24,697 nucleotides of DNA, taken from NCBI GenBank assembly GCA_000750105.3, contig JPHH03000132.1, positions 1 to 24,697 on the forward strand, in the 5' to 3' direction. This DNA comes from Tolypocladium sp. Sup5 PDA-1 (lineage: Eukaryota; Ascomycota; Sordariomycetes; Hypocreales; Ophiocordycipitaceae). The position numbers and the translations under genes are program-made. Of this stretch, positions 17,218-24,697 are shown piece by piece. The notes beneath the pieces were generated by a model. It had not been told where the DNA came from and did not search any database. It saw only the letters and a program-made list of their open reading frames with translations. Positions within the stretch are counted from its first letter, which is position 1. Each line of letters begins with the position of its first letter.

Positions 17218-17807
17218 GTGCAGATATGGTTTGATTCCGGCCCTGCACATCAGCTAGGCGATGGCCAAAACACCGCAGGATAACTCATAACACCCGTCGG
17301 CATCCGGTGAAGTCGCAAGATAAGGAAGGTAACATTCGCTGCAACGTCCAGATGTTAGCCATCGTGCGGGGAAAGTTGTCTCCAAGGACGATCCCAACTG
17401 CTATCGGCAGACCATATGAGGAATTCGTTCCTACGCGAGACGTCTTAATTTCCGTCACAGTAGTTTTCACTTCCCTTCTTGCACCGAATGATACCTCTCT
17501 CTCAGTAGTGTAATGTAACGTGTGTCAGCTTCCCCAGATGATAGGCAAAGACCCTGAATATGACCGGTATTGGCGACCCTTCCCCAGAGACTAATGAATT
17601 TCGGCGTGGCATATCATGTAAACGCGTTTCGCAGTACTCGATCGTCGAAGGAGAGACAATAAATTGGCCCTACTGTGAGACCAAGATGGAAGGTACCTGT
17701 ATTCATGGCCTGCTATTCGTCGCATAGTCTTATTCATGTTACTTCGTTTATGAAGCCAAATTGGCACTGGGATCCATGGCCGGAACGAATTATCACTGGA
17801 CTAAAAG
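17218..17807. other. Intergenic, promoter of the small secreted protein
   Basis: No gene is recognised. The 3' part is the upstream region of the gene at 17949. Confidence 0.4.
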
Positions 17808-17815
17808 TATATAAG
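17808..17815 (+). promoter_or_regulatory. TATA box of the small secreted protein gene
   Basis: TATATAAG lies 134 bases upstream of the ATG at 17949. It is followed by a C/T-rich leader and, at 17915-17940, by a C12-T10-A4 homopolymer block ending nine bases before the start codon. Confidence 0.7.
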
Positions 17816-17948
17816 GCGAGGACCGCTCCCTCATAAAACCATCCTTCGCCTCATTCAGGATCCCATCGGTCACACACATACATATATACTTAATCAGTTA
17901 TACTGCCAGTTCAACCCCCCCCCCCCTTTTTTTTTTAAAATCGCCAAC

Positions 17949-18356
17949 ATGCAGTTCGCCGTCGTCCTCGCCCTCATTGCTACAGCTTCTGCTGCCTCTC
18001 TTATCCCCAGACTCGACGCCTGCCCTACTGCCAGCGGCTCTCCCTGTGGTAGCGTCAGCGCCCTCGGCAACACCGTCACCTACCCTGACTGCAAGTGCAA
18101 TCCTACCTGCGAGGGTGACGTAACATTCTCTGGTATCACTGCACACGTCGTACGTACCTCCCAGACCCTATGTGCTATTGCATTTATGAACATGACCCTA
18201 ACTCTCTGCAGCAAATCGGCGTAAGTACAGGAACATTGAGTACTCAGGTTAACAGAATGTTTGCTAACGTAGTCTTGTGTTGAGACGCATAGATCTGTGT
18301 AAGTGCCTCTTCCTAAAGACGACACTCAGAGTTGCTGATGATTTCTCTAGGGTTAA
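17949..18356 (+). CDS. Small secreted six-cysteine protein with predicted microexons
   Basis: Exon 1 (17949-18149) has 67 codons. It holds a signal peptide (MQFAVVLALIATASAASL) and a short Cys-rich chain (DACPTASGSPCGS, YPDCKCNPTCEGDVTFSG). It ends exactly at a GTACGT donor. Intron 1 (18150-18211) has CTAAC and CTGCAG. The next exon is only CAAATCGGC (18212-18220), before a GTAAGT donor. In model B intron 2 ends at 18292 (GCATAG), a 6-nt exon ATCTGT follows, then a third GTAAGT intron ends at 18350 and GGTTAA closes the gene (18351-18356), giving 73 residues ending HVQIGICG. Model A uses the nearer acceptor at 18272 and stops at 18302 (76 residues ending THRSV). I prefer B because the nearer AG lies only a few bases from the branch A. 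Both give six cysteines. Effector-like secretion is inferred. Confidence 0.75.
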
Positions 18357-19439
18357 TTGGAAGACTGAATATAAATAGATTGGAGACATCAGCAGCATCA
18401 TGGGATCGCAAATAGCAGCTGCAGGCATTTCCGTACAACTATAAGGAGGCCAATTGAACCTCTAGATAGCTTCGAATCAAGGACCAAGGCCACTGTCAAT
18501 TTCACCTATAGCTAGCGGCCTCGTGATGAAAACTCTCAAGCTGTCTCTAACGGTCTCAACTGAGTGTGTTGACAACTAGCTGAGCGACTGCAGCGAAAAC
18601 TTCCAAAGGAAGAACGAGGACGTGCTCACATGTCGTTTCCGGGAGCCCGTGCCATGGTTCCCAGCACTACAGCACACTGCCTTTCCCCCAACAAAGACCG
18701 CAAGCTAGTTTATGGTGGTGACACACCTGGAGCTATCCACTGCCTTGTCGGGGGATGTTGTGGCTTGCATATAGTTGCACTCGGCTCAGATATGACCTAT
18801 TGGTGGACCGTATACAAGGTCTACCGCCGACAGGGCTTGAAATAGGCTCATCCGCGCCCGAAAGCTTGCTCTTCCTTCGCCGACCCCGGATCTCAATCCC
18901 GGTCAAAGACGTGTTGATCTTCATCAAGAGCACGCCACGCCGTGGACCCCTACGCGGTGTCGAAGGATGTCTCTCACCCTCTCACCCTCTCAAAACTGGC
19001 CTCTGCCCGGCAGGTGCCTGCAACAACAAGGTCCGACAGGGCCATATGACTCAGGCGAATGTCCGCACCCCAGGGGGGCGGCCAGTGATTGCTGGTAGGG
19101 GGGCTGATGGCTACTGCTCGGATGTTTGCCAGTCTCCAGGTGGTTCAGCAGCCCGATGTAACACAGATCAATTCACGAACCGGACGGCGAGTTATCCCGG
19201 CAGGGTTTTCCTACATATCGGAAAGGTTGGGTTACGGCAAGGAAATGGAACGCTCATGTCGTCCAGGCCCACTGATGCCAGAAGGTGGCGGAACGGCTTT
19301 CCCTTTGGTCATCACCAAATGTGATGGAGCGTACTCGCCTGTGTCTTTGTTCTGCAGCTGCATCATGTCTGTCCTCATGATTCGCCATACACTTCAGCGT
19401 TGGTGTGGCATGTGACCATCCCTCTGGCCCGCTGCCGGG
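18357..19439. other. Intergenic, no supported gene
   Basis: Open frames up to 189 codons exist (for example 18755-19324), but they have no domain, start with Leu/Trp/Cys-rich chance-like sequence and overlap other frames. There is a short run of ctctcaccctctcaccctctc near 18970. Confidence 0.45.
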
Positions 19440-19446
19440 TATAAAG
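19440..19446 (+). promoter_or_regulatory. TATA box upstream of the ligase-like gene
   Basis: TATAAAG is followed by a C/T-rich leader (ctctcacctctattattcc) typical of fungal promoters. It lies 439 bases upstream of the proposed ligase ATG. An ATG at 19580 starts a 19-codon frame (MAEHRRSARLHPEIVDIGS) that could be a short upstream ORF or a decayed gene start. Confidence 0.55.
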
Positions 19447-19884
19447 CTGCCGATCTCCCCCTCGATCACTGCTCTCGAACTCTCACCTCTATTATTCCAT
19501 CAACTCATCCCACTTCATGTTCTTGACACGCTACGCATTTCGTGAGTTATATCGTGTCTCACACTGACACGGATAAGGTATGGCTGAACACCGGAGGTCT
19601 GCTCGCCTTCACCCCGAGATCGTCGACATTGGATCATAACGTGGCTTGCAGAACGCAGACACAAGGAATTCGAGAAGACCCACTGGACGAAAACGAAAGC
19701 TCGAGGAAGCGTCCTTCTATCAAGATACTCCAACGTTATCATCGCAGATTCGATGGAAGTGCGGCAGGAAGGCCATGGCATTTATAACATGGGATTCGGC
19801 CCCATCTATTCACGTCAGAACTTTTCGTACCTTCGCCATCATTCTCCGGCTGTGCATTTCTCGGCGACAAATCTTTCAGTCAAC

Positions 19885-21459
19885 ATGCCATTTCCATTCG
19901 ACCTGTTATGCGAACTCCTCACTGAACTCGAAAGAAACCACACGAGGTCATCCTGCATCAAGAAGATCCAGGAGTTCGAGACGCGCACTCTTGTTGGCTG
20001 GTTCGACGAGCACGATGGAGCCATCCCACGTCGAGGCCCGGAAGCCGTGGCGTTCTTGTCATGCCTCTTTCCCGAACGCAGGCCAGACCGGGTTTTCGGC
20101 TTGTCAAATAGACAGCTCGAGGGGATTGTCCAACGGGCACAATGTCTTGGATCATCCCGAATGAAGGAACTGCAGAGGTGGCAAACCAGCAATGGCCCAG
20201 ACTTCGCAACCTGCGTTGAGCGGGTGATGGCTATAACGGACTGTGAACCCAGGATGGGACCGAAAGTGACTTTGAGAGAACTTGACGACGTGCTTGATCG
20301 GATTGCAGCCTTATCACCGTTCTCATCCGCTGATCTGCGAGAAGATATTGAAGGAAAACATTGTCAGTCAAGCAATTCGGGCGATCTGCTCTCAGGTGTA
20401 TTCCGAAGACTGCGCAGCTCCGAGGCTAAATGGCTTGTTCGCATGCTGTCGAAAAAGTACAGCCCGGCATGCGTCCCGGAAAGGTTGGCGATGAGCAGAT
20501 TCCATCCTCTTCTGCCCGACCTCCTTCGGTTTCAGAACTCAATCCCGGCAGCCACAAGGGCCCTAGGGAGACTGGACGCTCGGGATATACCCATCCAGGT
20601 CATGGGAAATCATTGGGATGAACTGAGGGAAGTACTACAGCCACAGGTTGGAGTCATGATTGGGCGGCCAGCTTATGAGAAAGCAAGGAGCATCAGGCAT
20701 TGCTGCCACTTAGCTGGCTCAAGTCGAATGAGCATGGAGCAGAAATACGATGGAGAATATTGCCAAATCCATATCGACCTCAGCAAATCCGGAGCATGCA
20801 TCAAGATATTCTCGAAGAGTGGGAGGGACTCTACCATCGACCGCATAAGCCTTCATCGCCCGTTACGAGACAGCCTCGAACTTGGCACGGCAGATTGCAG
20901 GATCAAGAAACAATGCATACTGGAAGGAGAGCTGCTAGTATGGAATGACGACAGTGGGAGAATCGAACCCTTCCACAAAATCCGCAAACACGTCAGACGA
21001 TCAGGACGGCTTCTCGGAGCGGCCCAAGTCTCCCCCGCCGATGCGAATGAGCATCTCATGATTATGTTCTACGATCTTCTGTTACTGGATGACACGGTCT
21101 GCGCTAGAGAAAGCTATGATAAGCGGCGACGGCTACTTCAGTCTCTGGTTCGTCGGATCCCTGGTCTCGCCGAGGTCGGATTCCGCGAGGTGGTTGCATT
21201 CTCCTCAGTTAATGCTGCTGAGCAGCTCACTGAAGTATTCGCACGAGCCATTACACAACGGTGGGAGGGACTGGTGTTGAAAGGTTGCAACGACCCTTAC
21301 TTCACCTCCGATGGCAGCAAATCATTCATCAAGCTCAAGAAAGACTACATTCCAGGCCTCGGTGACACTGCCGACTTCAATATCGTCGGCGGAAACCATA
21401 GCGCGAAAGATGAGCAAGAGATAAGAATTGGCAAGCTCTGGTGGAGGTACAAGAGGTGA
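19885..21459 (+). CDS. ATP-dependent DNA ligase-like protein lacking a visible OB-fold motif VI
   Basis: The start MPFPFDLLCELLTELERN is chosen because family-like sequence begins there; the frame itself stays open 44 codons further up. Residues 1-240 resemble the ligase N-terminal domain (FPERRPDRVFGLS, LGSSRMKELQRW). The nucleotidyltransferase core is complete: motif I KYDGEYCQ (Lys codon at 20743, residue 287), a motif III-like IKIFSKSGRDST, LEGELLVW, MFYDLLLLDD, EGLVLK (motif IV) and FIKLKKDY (motif V). It then reads RIGKLWWRYKR and stops at 21457-21459. ATP-dependent ligases continue into an OB-fold with motif VI, needed for self-adenylylation; none is visible downstream. It should therefore be a truncated or divergent nuclear ligase relative. 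A GTACAA or GTGACT donor just before the stop could splice into the next frame. Confidence 0.85.
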   Translation: MPFPFDLLCELLTELERNHTRSSCIKKIQEFETRTLVGWFDEHDGAIPRRGPEAVAFLSCLFPERRPDRVFGLSNRQLEGIVQRAQCLGSSRMKELQRWQTSNGPDFATCVERVMAITDCEPRMGPKVTLRELDDVLDRIAALSPFSSADLREDIEGKHCQSSNSGDLLSGVFRRLRSSEAKWLVRMLSKKYSPACVPERLAMSRFHPLLPDLLRFQNSIPAATRALGRLDARDIPIQVMGNHWDELREVLQPQVGVMIGRPAYEKARSIRHCCHLAGSSRMSMEQKYDGEYCQIHIDLSKSGACIKIFSKSGRDSTIDRISLHRPLRDSLELGTADCRIKKQCILEGELLVWNDDSGRIEPFHKIRKHVRRSGRLLGAAQVSPADANEHLMIMFYDLLLLDDTVCARESYDKRRRLLQSLVRRIPGLAEVGFREVVAFSSVNAAEQLTEVFARAITQRWEGLVLKGCNDPYFTSDGSKSFIKLKKDYIPGLGDTADFNIVGGNHSAKDEQEIRIGKLWWRYKR

Positions 21460-22341
21460 CTGTAAGCGGTTTCTGAAGTTGCAAGACCTTCCGGCACGGT
21501 AGCTGGTATCGATCACAGCTTCGCCTTATTGGGAAAGTCGAACGAAAGGGAAGCCATACCCTTATTGGGACATACGAGCCCCTAAACATTGTGCAGCTGC
21601 GCCAAAACCTCGATGATGAGTCGGAAACCATTGATGAGTCGATCAGCACATGGCAGGACCCAGACAAGCTTGCCATGTGTCGACAAGACTACTCAAGCGG
21701 CAAATGGGAGCATTCTTCGGAGGGCCCCAGTTGCTGGCTTGCTTTCCGCGACTGCGACTTTGAAAAGTTTGACCTTGTACAGCACCATTTGCGCAGTCTT
21801 TCTCTTCTGCCGGCACTCACCTTAGCTTTTCGCAATCCCTCGCTTGCCAAAGGTCAGCGATTGCTTGATGGTCTGGCTCAACAAGGTCCAGGGCTTTACT
21901 CAACCGGGTGAGACAACTGCAACGGCCAGCTAGCTCAGGAATATTCTAACTGTGACCTAGGGACATGCTGCGTAATCTGTACTGGCACAATCCACGAATT
22001 GGTGATGTCAGCTTCAACGGTTACAGTATCACCGAGGAATGGGACGAGGCAAAATGCGCGGCCGCCGTAACTTGTGATAATCTCCAGCATTGGCTCTGCT
22101 GCTATTTTCCGAGTCATATTCGGGGATTGGCAAACTGCGATGGCTGCCAGCTCTCTAGGACTTGCGGCCATGGCTTTTGTTGTTCAGTGGATGGTGTATG
22201 TTGCGAAGAAAGGTTGAGCCAACCCTGTCAAGAGCCTGATGAGTGGCGGGCTTGCTCGAGGACCTCGCAGGTCTGATTGTCGATGCCCAAGTCCTTGCGT
22301 ATAAAAAGTACGGCTTGGTCAAAACACGATACTCCAAGTAA
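21460..22341 (+). pseudogene. Decayed Cys-rich gene fused in order behind the ligase; last exon matches 6917-6989
   Basis: Coding-like sequence continues in shifting frames. First comes GDCKRFLKLQDLPAR (to about 21499), then from 21477 in another frame SWYRSQLRLIGKVERKG, TYEPLNIVQLRQNLDD and LLPALTLAFRNPSLAKGQRL. A clear 53-nt intron follows (21908-21960, GTGAGA, CTAAC, CTAG), then MLRNLYWHNPRIGDVSFNGY, SITEEWDEAKC and CDGCQLSRTCGHGFCCSVDG. The last part reads AGLLEDLAGLIVDAQVLAYK and GLVKTRYSK, with TAA at 22339-22341. It is reached either by a frameshift near 22245 or by an in-frame intron 22196-22270 (GTATGT...GCAG). The CDGC/FCC/CC pattern suggests a metal-binding or disulfide module. I do not recognise the family. 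Confidence 0.55.
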
Positions 22342-23139
22342 TCCTCACGCGCTGCGAGGCAACAGAGCTGGCTAGCAGCAAGTATCGAAACTGAAGTTTG
22401 CTGACGACGTCAACTTCGTGGGACTCGGAACGGGAAAGTTGTGCTGAGTTGATGACCATCAATTCCGCCCTTTAGTATTGTTGGGCAGCAGACAGTCGCC
22501 GATACGAACGAGCAGAACACCTTGTATACACACGAACACGCCGCATAGCTGTTCTTTGATTGGACATGCTCTTCACATCGAGACCACAGCCATAGTCGAT
22601 AATAGAGGCAAACTGGGACGAGCAGCAGATGGAGTGTGCAGAAGCGACCCTGAAGATGATGCAACTGGTTGAGCATCAACAAACACTTCCTTGGGATGAG
22701 GCATGTATTGTGTTTAAGAGCAAATAGACGTCACTAACTTGTGTACACAGGAGACAACTACCTCAGTCGACTAGGAGTGCCGGCGATAGGTAGGTTTCGG
22801 ATTGCTGCCGGCATGGATGTGCTAAGGCGAGGATACAGCAAGATATCATGTCACTCACGGCGATATAAAGCTAACGGCGTTCACGTTGTCGGCGAACAAG
22901 GCCTCTCCTGCAACTTTTCTTTGCCTCCTCCGGCAACTCGGCCGCTCAGGACACCCGGTCCAACCTAGGACGCTACCAAAGGAAGCGCCAGATTCCCTTC
23001 ACTCAGTACTATTCTCAACATCGTGGCCCTCTAGACCCATGAAATAAGACCTTGCTCTTGCGGTGGTACATCTCAGCTCAATGAGGCTCGCTTGAACCGG
23101 AACGCTCCAAACCTGCAGGAAGTGTACCGGTCTCCGCAG
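22342..23139. other. Mostly non-coding; one exon-like remnant
   Basis: Apart from the exon-like stretch at 22596-22727 and an unsupported frame at 22741-22968, nothing is recognised. An intron-like end (cactaac followed by ttgtgtacacag, to 22750) precedes the latter frame. Confidence 0.4.
22596..22727 (+). pseudogene. Exon-like remnant of an unknown protein
   Basis: After a possible acceptor (accacagccatag) the frame reads ANWDEQQMECAEATLKMMQL and VEHQQTLPWDEACIVFKSK before TAG at 22725-22727. The helix-like, charged composition looks like protein rather than noise. No upstream exon or start could be placed, and no family is recognised. Confidence 0.3.
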
Positions 23140-24247
23140 CTAGTCGAGCTGTGCAGAGACGCGTACGACTCCTAGATGAGCGATCCCCCCCGGATGACGG
23201 GGGGGATTGAGGGACTGTCTGTGACGCTTCGAGCGAATCGCGCCAGCGCTACAGCCCGACGTGAAGCTTGACGCAAAGCTCATAGACAGGTCATCACGGT
23301 CCAATACCGTCGATCCTTGGTTCGGGTTACGTGAGTTGTCCTCTGTGTCCAGACACGGGCATGCAGCGTTTGTCTCGCTACCATCTTGGGAACCGTTGTC
23401 GCAGGTGTCAGCTATTTGTTGTTGAAGCACATCATGGGCGTCCTGCCACGCCGTGAAATCGGGAGCCTCATCTTCGTTTGCCCCACCCACGTCGTCTTGA
23501 GCAGCCGAGGCCACCCTGAGGGCTCTGGCGTTTGCAGTCTGAATGAAACTGTCCCCATGACGCTTTGCCAAGTCCCTGGCATTTCTGAATGCAGCGGCTC
23601 CCCGTCGAAAAGTTTCGATGTTACCAGTCATTTGCCAACCATCGATATGGGTCATGTGGTACTCTGGCCGCCCCCCAGATGTGGCAGGCGCTGTGACGTG
23701 GTGGGCGTACAGTTTGAGCGAGCCATCGTGGTAAGTTGAGCTATAGATGTAGGCATTCCCATCGTATGCTGGCTCAGTCTCTCTGTAGGTTTGCAGAGCG
23801 TGCATGGCGCGAGCTCCGTATGTCCCGTCGAAGCATGCCTGCCTCTGTGCCACCGACGAATGTCCATCCGGTCCCTTGACCTCCAGGAAAAGGTTTGGCG
23901 CCACTGGGATGCTCATCGATGTGCCCAACAGGCAGACAGCGACCGCAGCCGGTCGTGACTTGGTTCACCATTTGCCGGCGTACCATGGGCATCAATCTTT
24001 TTAGACCTGCTGAGGCTGACTTTTCAGTTCCTAGTGTAAAATCCACACGTACTGATGGCGCCAGATGGTCCCGGGACCACCAGAGAATTGCCGAATCGTT
24101 CAGGTCCACGTCACGGAAAATGACAACGATGCAACTATTTTCCAAGCCATGAAAGAGAGCTGGTCTAAAAACAAAAATTGGATGCCGTTTCGTAGGGTCA
24201 CTAGAGTACAAGTGGTGACTGTAAAGTTGCCCAAAGATTAGCATCAC
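23140..24247 (-). pseudogene. Fungal PD-(D/E)XK nuclease-like protein, frameshifted and probably 5'-incomplete
   Basis: Two minus-strand frames join near 23940-23965. The upstream frame (24247 downwards) carries DLNDSAILWWSRD and VRVDFTLGTEKSASAGLKRL, where VDFTLG fits the PD(Y/F)xxG block holding the first catalytic Asp. The downstream frame (to the TAG at 23140) has NLFLEVKGPDG with the E-x-K pair. It continues VAQRQACFDGTYGARAMHAL, YIYSSTYHDGSLKLYAHHVT, GRPEYHMTHIDGWQMTGNIE and TFRRGAAAFRNARDLAKRHG, then a low-complexity acidic tail and KRHRQSLNPP. These blocks are typical of uncharacterised fungal PD-(D/E)XK-fold proteins common in accessory regions. Family assignment is from memory of the conserved blocks; the nuclease activity of this group is not established. 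The frame break suggests a pseudogene, or an unrecognised short intron. Confidence 0.72.
23183..23207. repeat. Perfect 10-bp hairpin near the end of the PD-(D/E)XK frame
   Basis: ATCCCCCCCG (23183-23192) and CGGGGGGGAT (23198-23207) are exact inverses around the loop GATGA. The stem lies in the last 25 codons of the minus frame. Confidence 0.85.
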
Positions 24248-24617
24248 TCACACTAAACAATTGTTCACAGCAAGACGCCGAACGCCATATTCGTCGAGTC
24301 CAGCGCTTTATTGGATGCGCAAGCTTGCAAGCTCACGTAAGGCACGTGCCTGCGGCATTGTGAGCATGATGGACAATAGGAGCACACACCTCCACTGTAC
24401 GTAAACCCCGCATCGCCCCGGCTGCGCGAGAAGGAACTGGGCTTCCACACCAGCGTTTCTTTGCACAAAGGCCATCATCCGAAATCCCAGACACATTGCC
24501 AAGCAAACACCCCCGGCTCGCACTTCGGCTTGGTTCGGGGCTTCGTTCCATGCCCGGTACTTGACGCCCAGCAGCTGCTTCGAATGCTCTCTGTGTCTTC
24601 ATACTACAGCCAAAACG
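24248..24617. other. Upstream spacer, possible single exon
   Basis: Plus-strand bases after ttgttcacag (24272) read QDAERHIRRVQRFIGCASLQ and end at a GTAAGG (about 24336), so a small exon is possible. Nothing in the stretch is recognised as a known family. Confidence 0.3.
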
Positions 24618-24697
24618 ATGCATCATCTGGAGGTCCGTCAAATACCTGTCGACAAGACTATCCTCGCAGATCTTGCCGCATATCTTGAAACTGCACC
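24618..24697 (+). CDS. Possible 5' end of a gene running off the window
   Basis: An ATG with A at -3 (aacgATGC) opens a frame MHHLEVRQIPVDKTILADLA and AYLETA that stays open to the last base. The alternating hydrophobic pattern suggests a helix. There are only 26 codons, so it may be chance. Confidence 0.3.
   Translation, partial: MHHLEVRQIPVDKTILADLAAYLETA

Noticed and set aside
18755..19324. 189-codon plus frame as a gene
   Set aside because: No homology-like motif, no promoter at its start, overlapped by equally long frames.
22196..22270. Definite intron in the Cys-rich gene
   Set aside because: GTATGT...GCAG is in frame, but the interval itself reads as conserved-looking CCEERLSQPCQEPDEW, so a frameshift is equally likely; kept only as an alternative.
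1..24697. Starship-type giant transposon with a DUF3435 tyrosine recombinase captain
   Set aside because: No tyrosine recombinase-like sequence was seen, although HET and accessory genes would fit such cargo.
1..24697. tRNA, rRNA or telomere repeats
   Set aside because: No cloverleaf T-loop core (GGTTCGAATCC-like) in context and no TTAGGG arrays were found by eye; a covariance-model scan was not possible.

Overview
The window reads as filamentous ascomycete (Pezizomycotina) DNA from an accessory, rearranged compartment. The evidence for this is short 50-75 nt GT-AG introns with CTAAC/CTGAC branch sites, a HET-domain protein, a DUF3494 ice-binding-type secreted protein, a BAH-PHD chromatin reader, and a Ty3/chromovirus 3' end. 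No bacterial signals (Shine-Dalgarno sites, operons, CRISPR) and no tRNA or rRNA were found by eye.

Layout. 1-438 is a higher-order minisatellite with a 72-bp unit. It abuts a dispersed repeat (440-537) that recurs near 13.8 kb. 540-3480 is mostly non-coding and holds a decayed ~365-bp tandem duplication. 3488-4487 is a broken cdc48 copy in two fragments that point away from each other. 4902-5904 (-) is a two-exon ice-binding-like secreted protein with a Cys-containing tail. 6905-7594 is a tail-to-tail pair of decayed genes whose 3' coding ends overlap. 8131-9474 (-) is a four-helix membrane protein, divergent from a 774-aa HET protein at 10192-12516; the 717 bp between them contain GC-rich hairpins. 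13.8-14.35 kb carries the second dispersed-repeat copy and a fold-back structure. 14979-16233 is a frameshifted BAH-PHD gene of EPR-1 type, followed by a chromovirus integrase tail, polypurine tract and solo 3' LTR (16320-17217). 17949-18356 encodes a small secreted Cys-rich protein with predicted microexons. 19885-21459 is a DNA-ligase-like gene with all nucleotidyltransferase motifs but no visible OB-fold motif VI. It runs into a decayed Cys-rich gene (to 22341) whose last exon matches 6917-6989. 23140-24247 (-) is a frameshifted PD-(D/E)XK-type protein.

How the parts relate. The best candidate for an interacting system is the divergent HET / four-TM pair: HET proteins trigger non-self recognition and cell death, and a co-regulated membrane partner is plausible but unproven. 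The second candidate is the recurring 3' module ending in a conserved RTRYS-type terminus, which overlaps an antisense coding end in the register where wobble positions coincide. Much of the rest is debris of duplicated housekeeping (cdc48), chromatin (BAH-PHD) and nuclease/ligase genes, consistent with a subtelomeric or repeat-rich location.
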